A DNA stretch of 64,000 nt from Azorinus chamasolen. Lineage: Eukaryota > Mollusca > Bivalvia > Cardiida > Solecurtidae. Under the pieces are notes generated by a model, which had not been told where the DNA came from, did not search any database, and saw only the letters and a program-made list of their open reading frames with translations. Both the position numbers and the translations under genes were made by a program. Within the stretch, counting starts at the first letter, position 1. Every line of letters starts with the position of its first letter. The stretch is from NCBI GenBank assembly GCA_963576725.1, contig OY755241.1, positions 57,967,071-58,031,070 on the forward strand. The letters are read 5' to 3'. Below are positions 32,604 to 41,801 of this stretch, one piece after another.

Positions 32604-33515
32604 ATGTGTGTGCAACAATTGCCGTCTGTTTCAATCTTTAAGATAACATGTATCTTATTTCTTTGCATACATATAGTCAATATGTCAACTAGTTTAAGAA
32701 ATAGAAATTATATCGAAGTGCCTTTCTCACGTACGTCAGTCTTTAAGAAATCATGCATCCCGTCTTCAATAGCACTATGGAACAACATCAGCCCAGAAAG
32801 CAAAAATTTAAATACATTAACCTCATTTAAAAACTCAAAACAATTTTAGCAATTATAACGTTCCATCTTACTACTATTTTGGAGATCGGTATTTGTCAGC
32901 TATACACGCCAGAATTAGGAACAACTGTAGCAATCTGAATGGTGATCTTTTTAAAAACCACCTTAATCAAAATCCTTTATGCGAATGTTCACATGAAATT
33001 GAAAATGCCGAACATTACTTTTTTCAATGTAGTCTTTTTCAAAATCTGAGACTCAACCTATATCGTACAACACAAATGTACCATCCTCTAAATACCGAAA
33101 TGCTTCTGTTTGGCAAACAAAATCTAAATGATGAAGACAATAAAATCATATTTGCTGCCGTGCATTGTTATATAAAGCAATCACGGAGGTTTTAGCCTCA
33201 CGTATTGTGCAACTATCGATGTACTAACTCTTAGTTTAATATTATACTTTTTCTAAGATTATGCTAAGATGTCTTACATATAACGGTATGTTCTTATGCT
33301 AAGATGTCTAAGTGTCCTCTGATCGTACTACTATAGTTAGGATATCTGTCGCCACATGGCTCCTTCTCTCTCTCTCTCTCATATTTTGTTTGCCATTACA
33401 TGTACATGTATATATGAATGCTTTGTATGGGGAGGGTCAAATCTAATGTTGTAAGAACTTGTGACCCGACCCGATTTCCTCTAATATGGAAATAAAATAT
33501 GTTTAAACTAAACTG
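32604..33515 (+). pseudogene. Non-LTR retrotransposon 3' end: reverse-transcriptase C-terminal remnant
   Basis: Frame one (about 32673-32847) reads LRNRNYIEVPFSRTSVF then SIALWNNISPESKN...SFKNS, the segment that follows the polymerase domain in CR1/Jockey-like proteins (PF.RT...PS.I..WN). After a +1 frameshift, 32881-33195 reads AIHARIRNNCSNLNGDLF, then CECSHEIENAEHYFFQCSLF, matching the C.C....E...H....CP.F motif at the C-terminus of these proteins. The 3' part has GGGAGGGTCAAATCTAATG, AACTTGTGACC and a final GGAAATAAAATATGTTTAAA, shared with 10240-10632. The copy is truncated at the 5' side and inactive. It once encoded the reverse transcriptase that copies element RNA into the genome. Confidence 0.75.
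33367..33382 (+). repeat. TC microsatellite
   Basis: A short TC repeat in the 3' tail of the retrotransposon. A doubled footprint, TACATGTACATGTA, follows at 33397-33410. Confidence 0.8.
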
Positions 33516-33589
33516 TCAACTAGTTTGGATCCTAATGAGACGCCGCATTATGCAAACTATTTGCATATGTAAATACGGTTTCGCGATGA

Positions 33590-33806
33590 GTTATTTTTGA
33601 CGTCATTTGACGCCTCTGTAAGATTCACTTTTAGAAACCATTGTGATAAATAGAGCATTTGCTCCTATGGAGCAAATGCTCTATTTATCATAATGGTTTC
33701 AAAACTATATAGTTCCATTTTATTCCTTTTCTCCGGTATATGCTCCTTATCTGTAGATTTATTCAAAGAGGTTGGGACTAGACCTAGCTTATGAGGGATT
33801 GGATAA
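33590..33806 (+). mobile_element. MITE family C
   Basis: The hairpin at about 33625-33705 has arms GAAACCATTGTGATAAATAG and the tip TTGCTCCTATGGAGCAA. The tail TTTTCTCCGGTATATGCTCC and AAAGAGGTTGGGAC is standard. The terminal TTAA motifs are worn. Confidence 0.7.
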
Positions 33807-33816
33807 ATATGACATA

Positions 33817-34027
33817 CAGTAGGACCTGACTTAAGTGGCCATCAAAAGTAGGTCTAACTATGGGTATTTAAGACAGGAGGTAGCTTAATGCAGAAAGAAC
33901 ATAATGCAGAAAGCTCCTACATGTATATGAGCTTTTTGCATTTCGTTTGCCCTGCATAAAGCAACCACCTGCTTTTTAAGACTTTAATGTTCAATAAATG
34001 AATGGCCGCTTAGGACAGGTTCTACTG
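33817..34027. mobile_element. TA-flanked palindromic MITE, family H, with a CATGTA insertion at its tip
   Basis: It opens CAGTAGGACCTGACTTAAGT and closes CTTAGGACAGGTTCTACTG. At the tip, CTCCTACATGTATATGAG stands where relatives have CTCCTATAGGAG-type text. TACATGTA is at 33918-33925. Confidence 0.75.
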
Positions 34028-34041
34028 CACATGTACGTGCC

Positions 34042-34293
34042 TTAACCCTTTTGGCGCAAAATTTCTAATTGTCGTCTGCAGACCAATTTTGTTAAATCAA
34101 TTGGTACATGTAAAACAAAGAAATAAGATAAATAAATGCACATTTCAAAGGAATAAAGCAAATATATAGAAATAGAGTTTGAGACAAAAGGTGAAGCCCC
34201 TGATCAGACGCCGCCTTGAAAAGGCGACGTCTGATCTGGGACTGCACTATTTGTCGTGGCGCATTTATGCGACATCGGCGGTGAAAGGGTTAA
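34042..34293 (+). mobile_element. TTAA MITE family K, with a CATGTA insertion
   Basis: TTAA at both ends. It begins CCCTTTTGGCGCAAAATTTC and ends GACATCGGCGGTGAAAGGG. The hairpin at about 34188-34255 has arms CCCTGATCAGACGCCGCC. At 34105-34112, GGTACATGTAAAAC replaces GGTAAAAC of the copy at 41572-41801, a clean six-base insertion. Confidence 0.85.
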
Positions 34294-34434
34294 ACAACTG
34301 TTTTGTCTACACAAAAATATCTCAAAACTTCCAACTGTTCTAGCGTAAAAAAGGCGTGGTTTAGCGTTTGTCAGTTACAATAGATTGCACAAATCAAGAT
34401 GGATATTTTAACCTTGACCTTTCCCGATGATGTT

Positions 34435-34545
34435 TACTACAAGCAGTGTGGATCCAGATGCTTTCCCGATGACGTTTACTACAAGCAGTGTGGATCCAGA
34501 TGAGATGCTAAGTAAAGTCATCAGGATCCAAACTGTTTGACACAT
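34435..34545. repeat. Family A hairpin with duplicated left arm
   Basis: TACAAGCAGTGTGGATCCAG and the preceding GATGACGTTTAC-type text occur twice (34428-34462, 34463-34502). The right arm CATCAGGATCCAAACTG follows once. Confidence 0.7.
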
Positions 34546-34603
34546 AATTTACATGTAAAGAATAAAGAAACTTGATAATATTCAACAGGAAAAGTACAAT
34601 ATA

Positions 34604-34804
34604 CAATAAAACCTCTCGATAACGGCCACTAAATTGCATAAATTATTTTTGTGTTAAAGGCAGGTGGTCGCTTAAAGCTAGGTGAAAGTATAACAGAACG
34701 CTCAGGAGCGTTCTGTTTTACTTTCACCTTGCTTTAAGTCGCCGCCTGCCCTAAATACCAACTAATTAACACAAATTAGTGGTCGTTAAAGAGAGGTTTT
34801 ACTG
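34604..34804. mobile_element. TA-flanked palindromic MITE, family D
   Basis: TA at 34602-34603 and 34805-34806. It opens CAATAAAACCTCTCGATAAC. The tip is shortened to ACGCTCAGGAGCGT, with the central CTAT deleted. Confidence 0.8.
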
Positions 34805-34914
34805 TATATGTTTGCGGTAGAAACATAATATTCAACAAGGAAAACACAAATAATATTTGTGGAAGAAACTTAATAATTAACCTTTAGCCTTCTGTGGGCG
34901 GATGAGTGATTACC

Positions 34915-34985
34915 TTTACAAACAGTTTGGATCCAGATGAGACGCCGAGTAACTCGGCGTCTCATCAGGATCCAAACTGTTTGAT
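34915..34985. repeat. Family A hairpin
   Basis: AAACAGTTTGGATCCAGATG is mirrored by CATCAGGATCCAAACTGTTT around GAGTAACTC. Apart from the conserved A/T position it is a perfect palindrome. Confidence 0.9.
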
Positions 34986-35085
34986 ATTCTGACCGTGCTG
35001 TTGAAAAGAAATACAAGATAAATGAACAGTGACAACAGAAATTTTGTGCAAGCAAAATTTTGCTCAGTATGCTAAAGATGAATTA

Positions 35086-35190
35086 CTGGAATAGCTCTGA
35101 TCTAATATTTCGACCGCTAAGGGCCTTTTTTTCAAAGATTATCTTTGAAAAAGGCCCTTAGTGGTCGAAATATTAGATTAGAGCTATTCG
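35086..35190. repeat. Long near-perfect hairpin (about 50-bp arms)
   Basis: AATAGCTCTGATCTAATATT, TCGACCGCTAAGGGCC and CAAAGAT pair with the mirror sequence up to GATTAGAGCTATT. A half copy occurs at about 40490-40535 (TGTTCTGATCTAATAGTTCG), so it is a dispersed element rather than a unique RNA gene. Confidence 0.75.
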
Positions 35191-35261
35191 AGTATTCATG
35201 TATCATATTAATTCCTTTTTTGGAATAGTTTCTTCATTGTAAAGATTAATTGCCTGAGAAA

Positions 35262-35345
35262 CTATTGACCGAGTGTCAAACAGCTTAGATCCAGATGAGA
35301 CGCCGAGTTACTCGGCGTCTCATCTGGATCTAAGCTGTTTGCAGA
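35262..35345. repeat. Family A hairpin, perfectly symmetric
   Basis: CAAACAGCTTAGATCCAGAT and its exact mirror ATCTGGATCTAAGCTGTTTG. Both arms carry CCAGATG, so the usual asymmetry has been homogenised. Confidence 0.85.
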
Positions 35346-35458
35346 CGACGGTCAAGACGTGCTTAGCATGAGAAGAGGCAGAGGTGTCTCATCAGAGACA
35401 AGGTTCACGTTTTTTACAGGAGTAATGAACAGACCTCTAACTGACATTTTGAAACATG

Positions 35459-35673
35459 TTTGAACCGTTTTCGACGCTGAATTTACAAATGGACTGTTCC
35501 ACATTTGAAATAGGTCATGCTTACCTTGAATATTCAGGGACTTCCTTTAAAGGAAACGTGTAGCATGACAAGCCGTGCAAACCCCGATGAGCTGGCTCCT
35601 GTTTGAGTCATGCCATCTGGGTCTACACTGTTTACAAATGACATAAGTGACTCGTTTCCCGAATTGAAAGGGT
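35459..35673 (+). mobile_element. MITE family P, copy 2
   Basis: CGACGCTGAATTTACAAATG, TGACAAGCCGTGCAAACCCC, GTCTACACTGTTTACAAATG and CGAATTGAAAGGGTCA match 10008-10221. The hairpin tip is decayed. Confidence 0.65.
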
Positions 35674-36027
35674 CACAATTATAGAAAGTTAACACCCACT
35701 AATGAAATTCTGGTTTTTTAAATTGAAATTGGACTTTCTTTTTTTGTATAATGCAGAAATATCTCGTCCATTGTGTTGCGTTTTCTACAAAAACGGTTTG
35801 GCTGCAAGGTAAATTTTGAAGGTCAAATCGGTCGACACCGTGTGTAGCAATTTTCTGGAATTGCCACATTAGGTCTAATAACACAGCTGACGCCAGAACT
35901 GTTACAAGCAGTACATACGCCATCATTACAGCTGTAAACTTTTAGCCTGATCATCACGCTTTGTCCATAGACAATATCTACTGCTATGTACACGTGATCA
36001 CATTTCATTTCAAAGCCATAACTGAAG

Positions 36028-36098
36028 GATGGATCCTGGTATGGATCCTGATAAGACGCCGAGTTACTCGGCATCTCGTATGGAACCTAACTGTTTAC
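36028..36098. repeat. Family A hairpin with duplicated GGATCC
   Basis: GATGGATCCTGGTATGGATC and CTGATAAGACGCCGAG precede the mirror TCGGCATCTCGTATGGAACC. GGATCCTG occurs twice on the left arm. Confidence 0.7.
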
Positions 36099-36113
36099 AA
36101 AGGCAATCGTGTA

Positions 36114-36317
36114 CAGTAAAACCCCTCTAAACCGGAATTATAGTAACAAGAATTTAGATACTTTTAGGCAGGTGGCTGCTTAATGCCGGGTGAAAGTGAT
36201 GCAGAAAGCTCCTCCAGAAGCTTTCTGCATGACTTGCATCCTACATTAAGCTGCCACCTGTCTCCAAGACAGATATTTATACAAAATCTAACATCCGGTT
36301 TAGATGGGATTTTGCTG
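36114..36317. mobile_element. TA-flanked palindromic MITE, family E, complete (204 bp)
   Basis: TA at 36112-36113 and 36318-36319. It opens CAGTAAAACCCCTCTAAACC and closes GATGGGATTTTGCTG. The tip is AGCTCCTCCAGAAGCT. Confidence 0.8.
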
Positions 36318-36526
36318 TATTTGTCCAGAGCAGACTAAAGGTTTACGTATGAGCGAAAATTTGTTTCATTTGTAAATAATGAGGCAGGAAAGTATGTACG
36401 AAATTGTATGATAATTTGAAAGCAGCCTAAATGTCACACACAAGCTATGTAAATTGCATTTGTTAAAATTCCCGAGTATTTCTGCTCTTTTTTTTATACA
36501 CTTGAGTATTACAATGTTTTAAATTG

Positions 36527-36725
36527 TTAACCATTTACTTCCATAAATACACATTTCTTAGCCTTGGCAAACAGAGTATACCTAGATCAGACGGCTCCTG
36601 TAGGAACCATCTGATCTAGGGGTACTCTAGTTGCTTATGAAATACTATTGATATGACCTTCCTGTTTCTGCCATGACCGAATAATCCTACATTAGATTAG
36701 TCCATTTTTTATGTAAGGGGTGCCT
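36527..36725 (+). mobile_element. Family B MITE, right end lost
   Basis: It begins TTAACCATTTACTTCCATAA. The hairpin at about 36572-36640 has the tip GGCTCCTGTAGGAACC. The right terminus after ATTAGATTAGTCC is unclear. Confidence 0.65.
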
Positions 36726-36773
36726 GGCCTAAATTGTCAATTTCGTTTTGTTTTATATTGAAAATTGCTATCA

Positions 36774-36838
36774 GCAAACAGTGTAGACTCTGATCAGACG
36801 CCGCATTATGCGGCGTTTGATCAGTCTACACTGTTTGC
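36774..36838. repeat. Hairpin with CAAACAGTGTAGAC arms and GCCGCATTATGCGGC tip
   Basis: B/P-type outer arms carry an A/K-type inner stem (AGACGCCGC). It is a mixed hairpin that supports cassette exchange between families. Confidence 0.75.
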
Positions 36839-36880
36839 CTACGTCCCTTATATGGGATTGTGGGAGCAAATGGGTTATGC

Positions 36881-37020
36881 ATTTTCAAGAATAGCACCTT
36901 TATTTCTCCACCAAACCCTATCCTCTTCGAGACGATTCTAAAAAGTGGTCACAGTATAGGGTTTGATGGAGAAATGACGATTTTAGTATTTCGCTACGAA
37001 CCTTTATCTGTTGCTATGGC
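36881..37020. repeat. Family J hairpin, left arm shortened
   Basis: TTTCTCCACCAAACCCTATC, TCGAGACGATTCTAAAAAGT and TATAGGGTTTGATGGAGAAA. Part of the left arm is missing. Confidence 0.7.
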
Positions 37021-37104
37021 AGAAAAAATAATAGGATTAGATAGGCCAGTAAGTTCCTTACATGTACCTACAGCTCTGATCTGTTACTGTTCGTGCTGGG
37101 TAAA

Positions 37105-37309
37105 CAGTAAAACCTCTCTATAACGGCCACTACATTACATCAAGTAGTTTGTGTTAAAGGCAGGTGGCTGCTTAAAGCAAGGTGAAAGTAAAACAGAACG
37201 CTCCTATAGGAGCGTTCTGTTTTACTTTCATCTTGCTTTAAGCAGCCACCTGCCCGAAATACCTATACTAATTAACACAATTAATGGCCGTTATAGAGGG
37301 GTTTTACTA
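37105..37309. mobile_element. Palindromic MITE, family D
   Basis: It opens CAGTAAAACCTCTCTATAAC. The tip AACGCTCCTATAGGAGCGTT is perfect. The right end is mutated to GGTTTTACTAT. TACATGTA lies nearby (37327). Confidence 0.8.
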
Positions 37310-37464
37310 TATATAAAAGAACACTCTACATGTAGTATGCGCTGCTGTCATCATACTGTCATCTGTTGCAAGTTTCAACTTAACATTTAATTTGCTGAGT
37401 AGAAAATATCCTCTTCACCAATAATTATTCTTTTCGTTTGCATTTCTTTTTAAAAACTCGATCT

Positions 37465-37540
37465 GGTTGGCGAACAGTTTGGATCTTGTCGAAATGCCGA
37501 GTCACTTGACCGTCTCAAATAAATCCAAACTACTTGCAAA
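37465..37540. repeat. Degenerate family A hairpin
   Basis: ACAGTTTGGATCTTGTCGAA and ACCGTCTCAAATAAATCC are recognisable but poorly paired. Confidence 0.5.
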
Positions 37541-37875
37541 GCAAATCAAGTATTAGCACGTAGTTTGCAAAATATTAATTGTGTCGACAGCTGTGAACTC
37601 GAACAACTGTGATTTTGTATATTATTAGCTGCAAGGATATTGTAACATGTTGTTCTAGACATAATAACAATGTCTGTGAAAAATCATCCGAACGCAGTAA
37701 ACTGGTGTACATGTACATATAATACTGACATTTGAAAACAGTGTAGACCTATATTATATTATCCCGCAAATCATACTTTCATAATGCATGGACCATATCG
37801 TTGAAGAAGCAGAGGATCTTACATGAGTGTTCATTACGAATTGTTTTTATGAAACGAGTTTACTATAATAATATG

Positions 37876-38064
37876 ACACGAGCTTTAGCTACAGGAGCCG
37901 TCTGATTAGGGTCTGCTCTGTTTGCTAATGGAATTTGATAGATCCATTTCTTACTTTCTAAAATGGCTACACATTCTACCTTCCATGTTTCATCAAGTAT
38001 TTAGTCCATGAACATTCAATTGGTATCCAACTTTGAAATAAACATGTGACAGGGACAGGGTTAA
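37876..38064 (+). mobile_element. Family B MITE, right part
   Basis: It starts within the hairpin (CTACAGGAGCCGTCTGATTA), followed by the ATGGAATTTGATAGATCC subtype body, and ends GACAGGGACAGGGTTAA. Confidence 0.65.
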
Positions 38065-38196
38065 AGACATATTATGGTTGAACACTTTGAAAATCATCTG
38101 CACTATTTGAAAGTAATCTGTCTGCAACAATTGTCTTCAGCTTCAACTCTTATGATAAAAAAAGTTTCTCATTTATTTGCTAAGATATGGTCAAAG

Positions 38197-38266
38197 TGTC
38201 AAACAGTTTGGATCCAGATGAGACGCCGCATGATGCGGCGTCTCATCTGGATCCAAACTGTTTGCA
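38197..38266. repeat. Family A hairpin, perfect, GCCGCATGATGCGGC tip
   Basis: AACAGTTTGGATCCAGATGA mirrors TCATCTGGATCCAAACTGTT exactly. The tip differs from the usual GAGTTACTC. Confidence 0.85.
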
Positions 38267-38324
38267 TATATTTATGTATATACATGTAATCGGTTTCGCC
38301 GCTAGCGTGCAAAGAGTTAATGTA

Positions 38325-38398
38325 GTGTCAAGGTTATTCAGAAAGCTCCGAAAGGAGCTTTCTGTATATCCCGGATTAAACAACCACCTGCTTACATG
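38325..38398. mobile_element. Core fragment of a TA-type palindromic MITE
   Basis: AAGCTCCGAAAGGAGCTTTC with AACAACCACCTGCTTAC. The terminal arms are absent. Confidence 0.5.
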
Positions 38399-38425
38399 TG
38401 CGCAGAGTGGCGGATGCGCAAAGCG

Positions 38426-38675
38426 GCGGACGTGGTAGTGTGGCTAAGGCACTCGAATACAATACCAGGGGACCTGGGTCAGATCCCCCGCCAGACCAAA
38501 TTCCGTCGGACGAAACTATAAACCGGAATCTGATGCATCCGTGCTTTACATTGAGCATTTAAAAGTACAAGGGAATCTCTGTCGATAATAAGAATAGGGC
38601 ATCAAACCCGAGTTTCTCTGTATTCTCTTCCCTCTCCCAACTAGCCCAATTAGCCCAATTAGCCCATAGTGAGCA
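38426..38675 (+). mobile_element. tRNA-derived SINE
   Basis: The head (about 38426-38498) is tRNA-like: A-box region GTGGTAGTGTGGCTAAGG, B-box region GGGTCAGATCCCC, ending GCCAGACCA. The body CCGTCGGACGAAACTATAAA and CATTTAAAAGTACAAGGGAA recalls the conserved tail (TTCGGA.GA.ACGTTAAAC...) shared by many fish and invertebrate tRNA-SINEs. It ends with TTAGCCCAATTAGCCC repeats. Worn and unlikely to be active. Confidence 0.6.
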
Positions 38676-38980
38676 GAAATGGACACTTATCAACACAAAC
38701 AGGCATGTGTGCAATAGTTATTCTTTATTAACATTCCGGTTTCATTGCGTTTTACTTTATACTACACGGGAGCCATTGCTGTGGCTAAATACAATTGGTT
38801 ACTGAAACATGTGCAAGCAGAGTAGACCAAGGAACAACTGTCAAATTGGATCTGCACGGTTTAGCCTTAGCATTTTGTTTATTACCGCTGCAAACTGTAC
38901 TTGTTCCTACAAATGTACCAATTAATATCGCCATATCAGCAGTCGATCATCAGCGCTGTTTTGTCCTACTCAATGTAAAT

Positions 38981-39197
38981 AGAGTAGAACCTGTCTTAAG
39001 CGACCATTCATTTATTGAACATAGGAGTGTTAAAAAGAAGCAGGTGATCGCTTAATGCAGGGCAAGAGTAATGCAGAAAGCTCCTATATAGGAGCTTTCT
39101 GCTTTACTTTTGACCTGCATTAAGCTACTACATGTACCTGTCTTATATGTCCATAAGTATGCCTCTTTTAGATGGTCGCTTAAGACAGGTTCTACTG
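38981..39197. mobile_element. TA-type palindromic MITE, family H, with a CATGTA insertion
   Basis: It starts near GAGTAGAACCTGTCTTAAGC and ends CTTAAGACAGGTTCTACTG then TA. CTACTACATGTACCTGTC stands where the copy at 44937 reads CTACTACCTGCC. TACATGTA is at 39129-39136. It is absent from the second duplication copy. Confidence 0.8.
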
Positions 39198-39307
39198 TAA
39201 CAACACAGTCTCTCTTATCCCTCTGTATAAAATCTCGTCTGCTAAAACACCGATCTGTTGCAATCTTTACGTAATTACAATTTGTGCAACCTTTTGAGAT
39301 ACGTTTG

Positions 39308-39386
39308 ACCGAGTGTCAAACAGCTTGGATCCTGATGAGACGCCGAGTTACTCGGCGTCTCATCTGGATCCAGGCTGTTTTCAGAC
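39308..39386. repeat. Family A hairpin (duplication copy 1)
   Basis: GCTTGGATCCTGATGAGACG and CGTCTCATCTGGATCCAGGC. It corresponds positionally to 41168-41244. Confidence 0.85.
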
Positions 39387-39572
39387 GCCAGTCAGGTCGA
39401 GTGTAGACAAATAAATGTTAATGAATATTTTATCTCGCACTTACAATGTGTGATACCATGTTTAGTGGCTATTAAAAGTAATGAAGTTAAGGACGGCAAG
39501 TATTGAACCAGTTACAAAATGTAGGCAGTAGTTTTATAGGATTATCAAAACTACAGTAGATTCAAACCTTTT

Positions 39573-39823
39573 TTAACCTTTTATTATATAAATAAGCCTT
39601 TCTACGACTTTGCAAACAGAGTATACCTATATCAGACGGCTTCTGTACGGGATGTCTAATCTGTGTCTGCTCTGTTTGCTTATGATACAATTGATAATTG
39701 ATGATTCTACAATTTCTGTCATGACCAAGCATTCATGTTCATGTGCAATTATAACAAATTACCTTAACTGATATTCACGATGTCATTATTTCTTACATGA
39801 ATATATATGGAGTAACGAGTTAC
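39573..39823 (+). mobile_element. TTAA MITE family B
   Basis: It starts TTAACCTTTTATTATATAAA and ends ATGGAGTAACGAGTTA. The hairpin at about 39610-39682 is worn (GGCTTCTGTACGGGATG). It is not present at the matching place in 40866-42125. Confidence 0.75.
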
Positions 39824-39941
39824 TGAATATCCATGTAAGAAGTAATGAGTTTATATTGATTTTCTTTTTTTATAATGGCAAATGACCAATGGAATGTTTG
39901 GCCTTAGCAACATCTGGATACGCACGAATATATATCTCTCG

Positions 39942-40169
39942 TTAACCCATTACCTCATAGGCTATTTTAGATACAACCTCTTTGAACAAATCTACCGAAA
40001 AGGAGCATTAACTAGAGAAAGGGAAACTTTTAGAATTTTATAGTTTGAAACCATTGTGATAAATAGAGTATTAGTTGCTATAGGAGCAAATGCTCTATTT
40101 ATCACAATGGTTTCACAAAGTGACTTTTACGGAGTGGTCAAAAGTCGTCAATATAAGGGAAAGGGTTAA
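39942..40169 (-). mobile_element. TTAA MITE family C (in duplication copy 1)
   Basis: TTAA at 39942-39945 and 40166-40169. It opens CCCATTACCTCATAGGC and closes AAGGGAAAGGG. The hairpin at about 40045-40118 is mutated near the tip (GTATTAGTTGCTATAGGAGC). It lies at the same flank position as the family K element 41572-41801. Confidence 0.85.
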
Positions 40170-40747
40170 GCAAAGAAAGCTGACACTGTTAATATATTCT
40201 TCTTATCATATAGTCTGTATTGTGGGAGTGCCGTAAAAGAGTGCCGTAAATCGCGGAAATGCATTAGTGCATTTTTATGCAAATTAGCAATCATCAGCCT
40301 GTCGTAGCGTTCAATTAAGCGTTAGCCAATCGTAGCACTCTATGTGCGCCATCCATTGTATTACTACGATATTTGTAAGCAATGGCAGGGATAGCCATCA
40401 GCTATAGCCTGTTTTATATTCTATGGCATTTTAAGTCTTATGTGATAAAAAGAAACTACATGGGTGTTCATTACAAATTGCTTGAATTGTTCTGATCTAA
40501 TAGTTCGACCACTATTAAGGGACGTTTTCAAAGATTAACATGTCAAAATACACGGTCACATTATTGTTACATGCATTCAGCCATAATTTATTTATTTATT
40601 TATTTATTGATTTTATGGCTGAATGCATGTTACAAGAATGTATTAATCCCTATTTTGGAATATTTATATTGTCTTCATTACAAATTGTTTTCATGAAACA
40701 ATTTGTAATGAACACTGAGTCTCATGTAAGATCCTCTATTTCTCTAT
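40170..40747. other. Hairpin-rich insert in duplication copy 1
   Basis: It has no counterpart in copy 2. It contains a half copy of the 35.1 kb hairpin (about 40490-40535), an 18-bp stem ACATGCATTCAGCCATAA with its mirror (about 40549-40632) around TTTA repeats, and a stem CATTACAAATTGTTTTCATG with its mirror (about 40677-40712). Confidence 0.6.
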
Positions 40748-40860
40748 GTTGTCTCTCGAGATCCAAGGAAGACGTTTGGTTGTGAGTCCATCTTTGGGTA
40801 CGCATGTGGCGTCAGAGTCCAATGCTTTACTGGAAATATGGGTGACATTGTCGTGACTAA
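40748..40860 (-). pseudogene. Scrap of non-LTR reverse-transcriptase C-terminus (copy 1)
   Basis: GTCTCTCGAGATCCAAGGAA, GACGTTTGGTTGTGAGTCCA and ACGCATGTGGCGTC align with 41845-41925. Much of the middle is deleted. Confidence 0.55.
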
Positions 40861-41167
40861 TAAAACGGGTTACTGAGACAGGTGCAAGCAGTGTAGACAA
40901 AGAAACAACTATTCAAATTGGAGCTACTCCGTTTACTATAAACTGAAGCATTAACATTTTGTTCATGAATGTTGCACTCTTTACAAGTTCCTTTCCTTAA
41001 TTATCACCATAGCATCATTCACTCATCAGTATCTGTGTTGTTTGTTCTACTTGGCGTGAATATCAATGTAGACCCACATCCCGCTGTTAAAAGTATCGTC
41101 CGCTAAAACACCGATCTATTGCAGTCGTTACGTAAGTCCAATTCGCTCAATCTTTTAAGATACTCTT

Positions 41168-41244
41168 GATCGAATGTCAAACAGATTGAATCCTGATGAG
41201 ACGCCGAGTAACTCGGCGTCTCATCTGGATCCAAGCTGTTTACA
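41168..41244. repeat. Family A hairpin (duplication copy 2)
   Basis: GATTGAATCCTGATGAGACG and CGTCTCATCTGGATCCAAGC around GAGTAACTC. Confidence 0.85.
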
Positions 41245-41571
41245 GGCGCTAGTCAGGTTGAGTGTAGACAGATAAAGGTTAATGAATATTTTATCTTGCT
41301 CTTAAATGTGTGATACCATGTTTAGTGTCTATTATAAGTACATTGTAATAAAGCTGAGGACAAGTATTGAACCAGTTTCAAGATGTTGGTATACAGTGTA
41401 GTAGTTTTGTAGGATTGTCAGAACTACAATGTACGTTAGTTTTAAATTTTTATTTCATGAATATCCAAGTAAGAAGTAATGACTGTATACTGATTGTCTG
41501 AATGTGTACATGTATGATAGCAAATGACCAATGACTTAGCAACAACTGGCGACGCAGGTCTATATTTTCCA

Positions 41572-41801
41572 CTAACCCTTTCACCGCCAATGTCGCATAA
41601 ATCCACCACGACAAATAATACAGTCCAAGATCAGATGCCGCAAACTAATTTCGTTAAATCATTCGGTAAAACAATGAAATGAGATAGATAAATGCAAATT
41701 TCAGAGGAATAAAGTACAGAATTGAAATAGAGTTTGAAACAAAAAGTGAAGTCCCTGGTCATATGCCGCCTGGAATTCTAATTTGGCGCCGAAAGGGTTA
41801 A
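41572..41801 (-). mobile_element. TTAA MITE family K (in duplication copy 2)
   Basis: The left flank is CTAA (a mutated TTAA), the right TTAA is at 41798-41801. It opens CCCTTTCACCGCCAATGTCG and closes TTGGCGCCGAAAGGG. The hairpin is mostly lost (AGATCAGATGCCGCAAACT). Both flanks match those of the family C element in copy 1. Confidence 0.8.

Larger units (their letters stand above)
38798..40865 (+). repeat. Tandem segmental duplication, copy 1
   Basis: GGTTACTGAAACATGTGCAA, AAACACCGATCTGTTGCAAT, the family A hairpin, GTTAATGAATATTTTATCTC, TGTGATACCATGTTTAGTG, then the non-LTR scrap at about 40748-40860 occur in the same order as in 40866-42125. Copy 1 additionally holds a family H MITE, a family B MITE, a family C MITE and several hairpins. 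Confidence 0.75.

Noticed and set aside
38426..38498. Functional tRNA gene
   Set aside because: The cloverleaf is incomplete and continues into a SINE tail.
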